This document shows, piece after piece, positions 1-5,489 of a DNA stretch of 6,330 bases. The DNA is taken from NCBI GenBank assembly GCA_003154255.1, contig PMCY01000191.1, positions 1 through 6,330 on the forward strand. Reading direction: 5' to 3'. A program made the position numbers and the translations under genes. Every line of letters starts with the position of its first letter. The first letter of the stretch is position 1. The stretch comes from Candidatus Aminicenantota bacterium. Its GTDB lineage: Bacteria > Acidobacteriota > Aminicenantia > Aminicenantales > UBA4085. The notes under the pieces were generated by a model. It worked only from the letters and a program-made list of their open reading frames with translations, was not told the origin of the DNA and did not search any database.

Positions 1-932
1 CGAAGGTTGGCCGCGACCAGCTCCTTCTTGGCCTGATCGCTGATCTTCTTGCCTGTCGTGATCGAGCGGATGGTCTTGCGCAGGTTCTGGGAGTCGAGGC
101 CGACGTCCTTCTGGACGGTCCGGATCTGGCGGGCCATCTCGCGGATCTTGTCGGTCAGGTCCTCGCCGTCCTTTTTCTTTTTGGACTTGGCCTGCAGGAG
201 CTCCATCTCCTCCTTTTTTTCTTCGAGCTGGTTGACGACATGAAGCCGGCTCCGCAGGATTTCGATGATCTTTTCCTTTTGGGACGAACGCAGGTTGAGG
301 TCGCGGATGAGACTGGACATCTGGACGATGATCCGGCTGCGGGTGAAGGCGTTTTTGCGGGTGTTGGCGATCTTGTCCAGCTTGTGGCTGAAGTCCTTGA
401 TCCGCTTGATTTTGCCCAGGATCAGTTTCCGCTTCTCTTCCAGCTTGCCCTCGGCGATGTCGTCCTCGGAGACGTCGAACATCTCCTGGATGACCAAGGC
501 GTCGTTCTTGATGCGCTCCTCGAGGGTCAGGACCTCGTTCAGAACGAGGCGGGTCTTGCTCAGGGCCTTGACGATGGATTTTTCGCCGCGCTCGATCTCC
601 CGGGCGATGGCGATCTCACCCTCCCGGGTCAGCAAAGATATGTTGCCCATCTCGCGGAGGTAGAGTTTGACCGGGTCGGTCGTCCGCTCCAGCCCTTGCG
701 TCGTCAGCAGCTCGTTCTTGCGCCGCCGGGGCAGGACTTCGCGCTGCTTCTGGTCGAGGATCTTGATCCCGTACCCGTCGATCGAGCTGAGGAACTCGTC
801 GAAATTTCCCTCATGCTCCGGCTCGTCCTGGAAGGTCTTGTCTATGTCCTCGAACAGCAGATAGCCCTGTTTGCGGCCCTTGGAGATGAGCTCCGAGATC
901 TCATCCTTCGGAATTTTAGGGTTGGCTGGCAC
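1..932 (-). CDS. rpoD: RNA polymerase primary sigma factor RpoD (N-terminal part, cut by window edge)
   Basis: This is the housekeeping sigma-70 factor, which directs RNA polymerase to -35/-10 promoters. The first 310 codons are visible; the frame runs open off the left edge. Region 1.1 spans about residues 8-60 (KGRKQGYLLFEDI). Region 1.2 is at about 83-118 (TDPVKLYLREMG, LLTREGEIAIAREIERGE). A charged, helical non-conserved region covers about 119-295, with a lysine-rich stretch near 239-255. The reading ends at KKELVAANLR, the start of region 2.1, so the core-binding, -10 and -35 recognition regions lie outside the window. I chose the GTG at 930-932 because GAGGAG sits 6 nt upstream. An in-frame ATG at 963-965 would add 11 residues but has no Shine-Dalgarno. 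The gene lies 66 bp after dnaG and is probably cotranscribed with it. The identity is secure; the start is less so. Confidence 0.95.
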   Translation of the reverse strand, partial: MPANPKIPKDEISELISKGRKQGYLLFEDIDKTFQDEPEHEGNFDEFLSSIDGYGIKILDQKQREVLPRRRKNELLTTQGLERTTDPVKLYLREMGNISLLTREGEIAIAREIERGEKSIVKALSKTRLVLNEVLTLEERIKNDALVIQEMFDVSEDDIAEGKLEEKRKLILGKIKRIKDFSHKLDKIANTRKNAFTRSRIIVQMSSLIRDLNLRSSQKEKIIEILRSRLHVVNQLEEKKEEMELLQAKSKKKKDGEDLTDKIREMARQIRTVQKDVGLDSQNLRKTIRSITTGKKISDQAKKELVAANL

Positions 933-938
933 TCGGCA

Positions 939-944
939 CTCCTC
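939..944 (-). promoter_or_regulatory. Shine-Dalgarno site deciding the rpoD GTG start
   Basis: On the minus strand GAGGAG is followed by 6 nt and then GTG (930-932). The alternative in-frame ATG at 963-965 is preceded by a sequence with no purine-rich anti-SD match. This favours GTG, although both starts give a plausible region 1.1. Confidence 0.65.
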
Positions 945-998
945 GCGGCGTTCGTCCGTCCCCATGGGGAAATACGCCGCTTTTCATCGTTTGGTTGC

Positions 999-2729
999 TC
1001 ATGGGTTCCGAAGGGCCAGGATCTGCCGCAGCAGGTCCTGCTTTTCCTTCAACAGGACGGCCATCGTCCCTAGCCCGTCCTCCTTGTCCTGGCGGGCGAT
1101 CTGCGTTTGGAGTTCCTTCAGTTCGTTCTCCTTGGCCTTCGTTTTTAGAGCGCAGATGCAATCCCGGGCCTCTTCCAGAGTGGCCGGGCGGCCTTTGGCA
1201 AGAAGGGCCTGGGAAAGGCGGCGGGAAACAACGGGGCCGATCTCTCTTTGCAGGTCTTGGAAGATGAGGTCCTTTTCCTTTCGGAACAGGCCTAATATTA
1301 TCTTAAAAACGGGCTCGCTATTCAAGCCCCGGATGTCGGCGTCGCCCAATTCGGCCAGGATGGATGCCCGGAGCTCCTGATTTTCGAACAGGATCTGGAG
1401 GAGCCGGCGCTCGGCCGGGTTGAATTCGCCGCCCGGATCGTCGACCGTCTCCGCCGGGCGCGGCTGGGACAGCCGCCGCAGAATGTTTTCGTCGATCCCT
1501 AGAGTTTCCGCCGCATCCCGCAGGTATTCGCTGCGGATAACGGCGTCGGGGATGTTCTCCAGGATGGGCATGAGGCCCTGAAGGACGCGGGCTTTGACCT
1601 CCGGGACGGCCAAGCGCTGGCCCCGGGTGGCGTGGTCGAGAAGGAAGCGGATGCCCCTGCCGGCCTTTTCCTTCAGCGTTCCGTAGGATGCGACCCCGTA
1701 CTTCTTGATATACCCGTCGGGATCGAGGTCCTCCGGCAGAACCAGAACCGTGGTCTCCAGGCCTTTTTCGAAACACATGGGGAGGGCCCGGTAGGCGGCC
1801 GTCCGCCCGGCCGCGTCGCCGTCGTAGTTAATGACGATCTTCGGGGCGAAGCGGGCCGCCAGTCCGAGCTGGCTGGGCGTGAGAGCGGTGCCCAGGGAGG
1901 CCACGACGTTCTTGATCCCGGCCTGGTAAAGGGCCAGGTAATCGGTGTATCCCTCGACAAGGATGACCTCGCCCGCCTTGCGGATGGCATCCTTGCTCAG
2001 GTTGAGTCCGTAAAGCAGGTGTCCTTTCGTGTACAGCGGGGTATCCGGCGAATTCAGGTATTTTGGTTCGACGTCGAAGAGCGTCCGGCCGCCGAACCCG
2101 ACGATCTTGCCGGTCAGGGCGAAGATGGGAAAGATGACCCGTCCCCGGAACCGGTCGTAGACTTCGCCTTTTCTTTTGCCGGGGACGGACAGCCCGGCCT
2201 TCTCCAGAAGTTCGGCCGAAACGCCCTGGCTCCGGAAAAAAGAGGAAAGCGAATCCCAGGAATTGAGGGCATAGCCGATCTTGAATTCGCGGATCGTCTC
2301 TTCCTGGACGGCCCGTTTTTTCAAATATTCCTGGGCCTTTTTTCCCTCCGCCGTGGACTGCAGATTTTTTTGGAAAAAGGCCAGGGTCCGCTCATTGAGC
2401 TTGAGGACCTGCTCCTCTAGCTTCAGGGCTTGGGGCGTGAGGCGGCGTTGTTCGGGCAGAGGGATGCGGTAGCGCTCGGCCAGGAATTTCAAGGCTTCGG
2501 GGAAGCTGAGGTTCTCTTTTTCCATGACCAGCGAGAAGACATCGCCGCCGACGCCGCAACCGAAGCAGTGGTAGAGCTGCTTATCGGCGTCGACCGTGAA
2601 AGAAGGCGTTTTTTCCGAATGGAACGGACAGAGCCCGACGTGTTTGCGGCCGCGCGCGCGCAAGGCGGTATACTGGGAGGCGATTTCGATGATATTCGCC
2701 GCTTGGCGAACTTGTTCGACTATTTCCAT
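999..2729 (-). CDS. dnaG: DNA primase DnaG
   Basis: This is the bacterial primase, which makes RNA primers for replication forks and works with the DnaB helicase. The 576-residue length is usual for the family. The N-terminal CHC2 zinc domain has C34, H37, C55 and C58 (CPFH, CFGC) and the conserved EKTPSF. The RNA polymerase core carries RFRGRVIFPI (about 193-202), GFGGR (211-215) and KYLNSPDTPLY (223-233). The Toprim fold shows EGYTD (259-263), ASLGTALT (277-284), DGDAAGR (303-309) and the third acidic cluster LDPDGY (335-340). The C-terminal part (about 430-576) is helical and matches the helicase-interaction domain in position. The start MEIVEQVRQAANIIEI matches the usual DnaG N-terminus. 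The frame stays open upstream to 3323, but that stretch crosses the dnaG promoter, a hairpin element and larB, and its composition is arginine-rich nonsense. No Shine-Dalgarno precedes the ATG. The stop is 66 bp from rpoD. Confidence 0.97.
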   Translation of the reverse strand: MEIVEQVRQAANIIEIASQYTALRARGRKHVGLCPFHSEKTPSFTVDADKQLYHCFGCGVGGDVFSLVMEKENLSFPEALKFLAERYRIPLPEQRRLTPQALKLEEQVLKLNERTLAFFQKNLQSTAEGKKAQEYLKKRAVQEETIREFKIGYALNSWDSLSSFFRSQGVSAELLEKAGLSVPGKRKGEVYDRFRGRVIFPIFALTGKIVGFGGRTLFDVEPKYLNSPDTPLYTKGHLLYGLNLSKDAIRKAGEVILVEGYTDYLALYQAGIKNVVASLGTALTPSQLGLAARFAPKIVINYDGDAAGRTAAYRALPMCFEKGLETTVLVLPEDLDPDGYIKKYGVASYGTLKEKAGRGIRFLLDHATRGQRLAVPEVKARVLQGLMPILENIPDAVIRSEYLRDAAETLGIDENILRRLSQPRPAETVDDPGGEFNPAERRLLQILFENQELRASILAELGDADIRGLNSEPVFKIILGLFRKEKDLIFQDLQREIGPVVSRRLSQALLAKGRPATLEEARDCICALKTKAKENELKELQTQIARQDKEDGLGTMAVLLKEKQDLLRQILALRNP

Positions 2730-2757
2730 TGAGGGTTCGGCCGGCAAAGTTTGAGAC

Positions 2758-2786
2758 AATATAGGGTCCGGAGCGTCAATTGTCAA
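2758..2786 (-). promoter_or_regulatory. Sigma70-type promoter of the dnaG-rpoD operon
   Basis: On the minus strand a perfect -35 TTGACA (2781-2786) is followed by a 17-bp spacer and -10 TATATT (2758-2763, 5 of 6 consensus). Transcription would start near 2751, giving a leader of only about 22 nt before the dnaG ATG at 2729. It is the best promoter in the window and fits the primary sigma factor encoded downstream. It would also let the sigma factor drive its own operon. Confidence 0.8.
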
Positions 2787-2790
2787 GGAC

Positions 2791-2934
2791 GGGTTCGCGG
2801 GCGGAGGGCCAAACCCGCGCATTCCCCCTGCGAGGGAATGCGCTCCGCTCCTCTCTCGCTCTTCCCGCCGCTCCGCGGCGGGAAACCATGCCCGCTCGTT
2901 CGTCGACGGGTTTGGCCCTCCATCCCGCTCGCCC
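2791..2934. repeat. Composite inverted-repeat element (three-hairpin structure, REP/MITE-like)
   Basis: A perfect 15-bp inverted repeat has arms at 2803-2817 and 2907-2921 (core GGAGGGCCAAACCCG). It extends outward with 5 more pairs (2797-2801 with 2924-2928) and 3 more (2791-2793 with 2932-2934), giving 23 paired positions in all. Inside are two tight hairpins. One has a 10-bp perfect stem with arms 2817-2826 and 2834-2843 and a 7-nt loop; it shares base 2817 with the outer arm. The other has a 10-bp perfect stem with arms 2862-2871 and 2875-2884 and a 3-nt loop. The whole can fold as a cruciform or three-way junction. It ends 4 bp from the dnaG -35 box. No open frame in it looks coding, and no poly-T tract follows it, so a simple terminator is unlikely. 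It most resembles a dispersed palindromic repeat; copy number in the genome is unknown to me. Confidence 0.75.
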
Positions 2935-2974
2935 GAAGATCTAAGCCTGTAACATTTATAATCCGGTGGCCACG

Positions 2975-3004
2975 AAAAAGGTCGGCGGGTGATTTCCTGC
3001 CAAC
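2975..3004 (-). terminator. Probable intrinsic terminator of larB
   Basis: Read on the minus strand, arms at 2996-3004 and 2981-2989 form a 9-bp stem (one U-G wobble, one A-C mismatch) around a 6-nt loop. It is followed directly by CTTTTT (2975-2980). The position, about 100 nt after the larB stop and ahead of the dnaG promoter, suits transcription termination between the two units. The mismatch keeps confidence moderate. Confidence 0.5.
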
Positions 3005-3106
3005 GTGCCGTTTGCGCCAGTTGGATTGTCAGGCGATTTGGGTAACCCGGGTCAAAACGCGCGGATTTTCTCCCAAATACCCCGAACCCGGCGTTCCCGC
3101 TAATTT

Positions 3107-3850
3107 CTATAAATGATTTATTAGGCTGGCGAGATAGGCCGCGCCGAAGCCGTTGTCGATATTGACGACTCCCACGCCGCCGGGGCAGGAATTGAGCATG
3201 GCCAGCAGGGCGGCCACGCCCTTGAAGCTGGCCCCGTATCCGACGCTTGTGGGGACGGCGATGACGGGAACGGAGAACAGGCCGGCCACGACGCTGGGCA
3301 GGGCGCCTTCCATTCCGGCGCAAGTGATGATCACCCGGGCGTCCTTGACCCGGTCGTATTCGCCCAGGATCCGGTGCAGGCCGGCCACCCCGACATCATA
3401 GGCCCGCTCGACGTCGTTTCCCAGCATCTCCGCGGTGACGAAGGATTCTTCGGCCACCGGCATATCGGACGTGCCGGCGGTCAGGATGAAGATCTTGCCC
3501 TGGCCGGGAGCGGCCGGCCTTTTCTTGAGAAAGGCGATCTTGCCGGATTTATTGTATTGCGTCCCCGGCACGGCCTTGCGGAGCTTGGCGTAAGTCCCCG
3601 CCTCGATGCGGGTCACCAGCAGGCTGCTGCCTTTATTGACGATGGCCCGGGCGATCTTGATGATCTGATCGTCGGTCTTGCCCAGCCCGTAAATGACTTC
3701 GGGAAAGCCCTTGCGAAGCTCTCGGTGGTGATCGATCTTGGCGAAATCGAGGTCCTGATAGGGATAGTCCTGGAGAAGCTTCATGGCCTCGTGCGGCCTC
3801 AGAACGCCGGAATGGACGCGTTTCAGGATGTCTTCGATCTGGGATTTCAT
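3107..3850 (-). CDS. larB: LarB, pyridinium-3,5-biscarboxylic acid mononucleotide synthase
   Basis: LarB carboxylates and hydrolyses nicotinic acid adenine dinucleotide. This is the first step towards the nickel-pincer nucleotide cofactor of lactate racemase (LarA) and related racemases and epimerases. The 247-residue protein has the expected N-terminal helical part followed by FAKIDHHRELRKGFPEVIYG (about 36-55). The C-terminal PurE-like AIRC domain shows AGTSDMPVAEE, CAGMEGALPSVVAG, VPTSVGYGASFKG and LNSCPGGVGVVNIDNGFGAA. Cys222 in NSC corresponds to the conserved cysteine that binds substrate covalently in characterised LarB. No larC, larE or larA is visible nearby, so partners must be elsewhere or absent. 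The ATG at 3848-3850 has no Shine-Dalgarno and lies 6 nt from a -10 box, which suggests a leaderless mRNA. The gene is divergent from lpxC and appears monocistronic. Confidence 0.95.
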   Translation of the reverse strand: MKSQIEDILKRVHSGVLRPHEAMKLLQDYPYQDLDFAKIDHHRELRKGFPEVIYGLGKTDDQIIKIARAIVNKGSSLLVTRIEAGTYAKLRKAVPGTQYNKSGKIAFLKKRPAAPGQGKIFILTAGTSDMPVAEESFVTAEMLGNDVERAYDVGVAGLHRILGEYDRVKDARVIITCAGMEGALPSVVAGLFSVPVIAVPTSVGYGASFKGVAALLAMLNSCPGGVGVVNIDNGFGAAYLASLINHL

Positions 3851-3856
3851 GGCCGA

Positions 3857-3885
3857 ATTCTAACAGAAATCGTCCGGGGGTCCAA
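3857..3885 (-). promoter_or_regulatory. larB promoter with extended -10
   Basis: On the minus strand TTGGAC (3880-3885) is followed by a 17-bp spacer and TAGAAT (3857-3862, 5 of 6 consensus). TG lies one base upstream of the -10, making it an extended -10. Only 6 nt separate it from the larB ATG, so the expected start site falls on or next to the A of the ATG. Confidence 0.6.
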
Positions 3886-3911
3886 TCCGCTCGGCTGACC
3901 CGGCCGGAACG

Positions 3912-3920
3912 TGTTATGAT
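3912..3920 (+). promoter_or_regulatory. lpxC promoter, extended -10 TGTTATGAT
   Basis: TATGAT (3915-3920, 5 of 6 consensus) is preceded by TG and one spacer base, an extended -10. No good -35 is seen 16-18 bp upstream. Nine nucleotides separate the box from the lpxC ATG, predicting a leader of about 2-3 nt. Confidence 0.5.
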
Positions 3921-3929
3921 AAGAAGCTG

Positions 3930-4775
3930 ATGCGCACCCAAAAAACTCTCGCCCGTGCCGTGGAACTTGAAGGCCTCGGAGTCCACTCCGGGCGGCCCGT
4001 CCGGATGGCGCTTCTCCCTTCCCCGGGCGGGGAGCTCGTCTTCCGCCGGACCGACCTGGGCGGCGCGGAGATGGGACTTCACCCCGATCGCGTCGAATCC
4101 CGCAATTCGACGACTCTGGTGGGAGAGCGTTTCAAGGTCCAGACCGTCGAGCACCTCTTGGCCGCCCTCTATGCCTATGGCGTCGACAGCCTCGTTATCG
4201 CCCTTGACGCCGATGAAGTCCCCATCATGGACGGCAGCGCGCTTCCGTTCGTCCGGGCGTTGGAGCGGGCCGGTCTGGCCGAGCTTCCGACCCATCGCCA
4301 GGTTCTCAGGATAAAGCGGACCTTCCAGCTGGATGAAAAGGACGCCTGGGTGCGGCTGGAACCGGCTCCGGACGGGGCGGGGCTTTTCCTCGAATACACC
4401 ATCGTCTATGGCCATCCCGGCATCGGGACGCAGCGCCGTAGCCTGTCCCTGGCGCCGGTTTCGTTTGCCGAAGAGGTCGCCCCCGCCCGCACGTTCGGTT
4501 TTCTCAAGGACGTCGAGCTCTACCATAAGCAGGGCTTGGCCTTGGGTGCTTCCTATGACAACACCGTCGTCTTTGACGAGACGGCCGTCGTTAATCCGCC
4601 TCTCCGTTTCCCGGATGAATTCGTCCGCCATAAGCTGCTCGATATCACGGGGGACTTGGCTCTTCTCGGGCGCCCTCTGGCGGCCAAGGTCACCGCATAC
4701 AAAGCCGGCCATCGGCTTCATCTCGAAATTGTCCGTTTTTTGCTGGCCCATCCGGAATATTGGACCGAGGATTAG
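3930..4775 (+). CDS. lpxC: UDP-3-O-acyl-N-acetylglucosamine deacetylase LpxC
   Basis: This zinc enzyme of the cytoplasm removes the acetyl group from UDP-3-O-acyl-GlcNAc, the committed step of lipid A synthesis. The 281 residues start typically (QKTLARAVELEGLGVHSGRPV). The metal ligands are H75 (in VEHLLAAL), H234 and D238 (in RHKLLDITGDL). Catalytic E74 and H261 (in YKAGHRLH) and D242 are present. Other family landmarks are VPIMDGSALPFV (about 97-108), ARTFGF (186-191), LALGASYDNTVVFD (203-216) and LRFPDEFVRHK (225-235). The C-terminus stops soon after the last catalytic histidine helix, about 15-20 residues shorter than the E. coli tail but within the family range. The final base of the TAG stop is also the first base of a repeat element. 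The ATG has no convincing Shine-Dalgarno and may be translated from a near-leaderless mRNA. Confidence 0.97.
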   Translation: MRTQKTLARAVELEGLGVHSGRPVRMALLPSPGGELVFRRTDLGGAEMGLHPDRVESRNSTTLVGERFKVQTVEHLLAALYAYGVDSLVIALDADEVPIMDGSALPFVRALERAGLAELPTHRQVLRIKRTFQLDEKDAWVRLEPAPDGAGLFLEYTIVYGHPGIGTQRRSLSLAPVSFAEEVAPARTFGFLKDVELYHKQGLALGASYDNTVVFDETAVVNPPLRFPDEFVRHKLLDITGDLALLGRPLAAKVTAYKAGHRLHLEIVRFLLAHPEYWTED

Positions 4776-4899
4776 GGGGCAGGTCTCAACATTCAATAAG
4801 ATCTCAAAACGCATTCATAATAATGAAAATCCGCGACCGGCCGGGGGGCCGGCGCAGGTGTCGATCGTCTCGAAATGTTGAATGTTGGGACCCGACCCC
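4775..4899. mobile_element. 125-bp MITE-like element with terminal inverted repeats
   Basis: The left terminus (4775-4796) and the right terminus (4878-4899) are inverted copies matching at 19 of 22 positions. The best-conserved part is CAACATTCAA, and the outer end is GGGG. Inside, an 8-9 bp GC-rich hairpin (arms 4833-4842 and 4847-4855, one bulged A, GGGG loop) sits in otherwise AT-richer sequence. No frame inside is coding and no transposase is present, so it would move only in trans. I see no target-site duplication, which is compatible with a Y1/IS200-type or REP-associated tyrosine transposase partner; that assignment is inference. It overlaps the lpxC stop by one base. Confidence 0.65.
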
Positions 4900-4910
4900 T
4901 TCTTGAGAAG

Positions 4911-4940
4911 TTGAGCTGACCCCCTGTCTTGGGGTAATAT
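4911..4940 (+). promoter_or_regulatory. Possible promoter of the TPR gene
   Basis: TTGAGC (4911-4916), an 18-bp spacer and TAATAT (4935-4940) each match 4 of 6 consensus bases. A start near 4947 would leave about 30 nt of leader, including the Shine-Dalgarno at 4965-4970. The match is weak, and read-through from lpxC is an alternative. Confidence 0.3.
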
Positions 4941-4964
4941 ATCATCCATCCTGATCTTGATTCC

Positions 4965-4970
4965 GGGAGA
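4965..4970 (+). promoter_or_regulatory. Shine-Dalgarno supporting a TTG start
   Basis: GGGAGA lies 6 nt before TTG at 4977-4979. The first downstream ATG (5040) has no such site and would cut into the first TPR helix, so TTG is preferred. Confidence 0.6.
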
Positions 4971-4976
4971 AAAACC

Positions 4977-5489
4977 TTGAAAGACGAACGGACGAAGAAA
5001 GACGAATATCAGAAAGCGCTCTCGGCCTACACCGAGGCCATGAAGGAATTCCACAAAGGCCGGTTCGAGAAGGCCGCCGATCACCTCCGCACGGTCATAG
5101 AAAAGCATTCTTCCGAGCGGGAATTCGCCGACCGGGCCAAGATGTACCTCAGCGTTTGCGAAGCCCGTGTCTCGGAGACGCGCGAAGCCCCGGCGCCCAA
5201 GACCTACGAGGACTTCTGCCATTTCAGCGTCTATCAGATGAACCTCGGTCATTATGACGAGGCCCAGAAATGGCTGGAAAAAGCCCTCAAACTAAAACCC
5301 GAGGAGGCCGTCGCCCATTACCTGATGGCCGCGGTCCTGGCCCGGACCGAGAAGCCCGAAGAAGCTTTCGAAGCCCTCAAGAAAGCCATCCAAATCGATA
5401 AATTCTACAAACTCCTCTCCCAGAACGAAGCCGATTTTGAGCCGCTCTGGGAGGACAAAAAATTCAGGCTGCTGACCCGATTGACATGA
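4977..5489 (+). CDS. Small TPR-repeat protein
   Basis: This 170-residue soluble protein has no signal peptide or membrane segment. It contains an N-terminal charged helix and a TPR-like hairpin at about 13-46 (FHKGRFEKAADHLRTVIEKH). A short linker rich in E, A and P follows at about 66-77. Two further TPR units come at about 80-109 (GHYDEAQKWLEKALKLKP) and 111-142 (KPEEAFEALKKAIQID). The tail NEADFEPLWEDKKFRLL (150-166) is the acidic end often seen after TPR arrays. TPRs mediate protein-protein contacts; no enzymatic motif is seen and the partner is unknown. Translation starts at TTG with a good Shine-Dalgarno. The stop overlaps the next gene's start as ATGA, so it is probably translationally coupled to the GlmU-like protein, which may be its partner. 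I do not recognise a named family. Confidence 0.85.
   Translation: MKDERTKKDEYQKALSAYTEAMKEFHKGRFEKAADHLRTVIEKHSSEREFADRAKMYLSVCEARVSETREAPAPKTYEDFCHFSVYQMNLGHYDEAQKWLEKALKLKPEEAVAHYLMAAVLARTEKPEEAFEALKKAIQIDKFYKLLSQNEADFEPLWEDKKFRLLTRLT

Larger units (their letters stand above)
2730..3106. other. Intergenic region between larB and dnaG
   Basis: These 377 bp hold no credible gene. From right to left they contain an unremarkable stretch (3005-3106) with only a weak 7-bp inverted repeat (3036-3042 with 3072-3078), the likely larB terminator (2975-3004), a short AT-rich patch around 2951-2962, the composite inverted repeat (2791-2934) and the dnaG promoter (2758-2786). The open minus frame through the region is an artefact of high GC content. 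Confidence 0.8.

Noticed and set aside
240..1073. 277-codon plus-strand frame opposite rpoD
   Set aside because: It is the mirror frame of rpoD, lies entirely antisense, and has no recognisable motif. rpoD is certain from its regions 1.1 and 1.2.
1632..2420. 262-codon plus-strand frame inside dnaG
   Set aside because: Antisense to the zinc-to-Toprim part of dnaG, with no independent start signal or motif.
2957..2962. Perfect TATAAT on the plus strand
   Set aside because: There is no -35 at a suitable distance and no plus-strand gene downstream; it would only run antisense into larB.
3036..3078. 7-bp inverted repeat (ATTTGGG / CCCAAAT) after larB
   Set aside because: The stem is short, the loop is 29 nt and no T-tract follows. 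The hairpin at 2981-3004 is a better terminator.
2730..3323. Upstream extension of the dnaG frame to give a 774-residue protein
   Set aside because: It crosses the dnaG promoter, the palindromic element and the larB coding region, is arginine-rich and low in family resemblance, and the ATG at 2729 gives the usual DnaG N-terminus and length.
3633..4814. 393-codon minus-strand frame opposite lpxC and overlapping larB
   Set aside because: It is antisense to a clear LpxC with all catalytic residues and out of frame with larB; an artefact of GC-rich codon use.
4919..4940. ACCCC/GGGGT hairpin before TAATATAT as a terminator of lpxC
   Set aside because: Only 5 bp with a 7-nt loop and no run of T; it also overlaps the possible promoter of the TPR gene.
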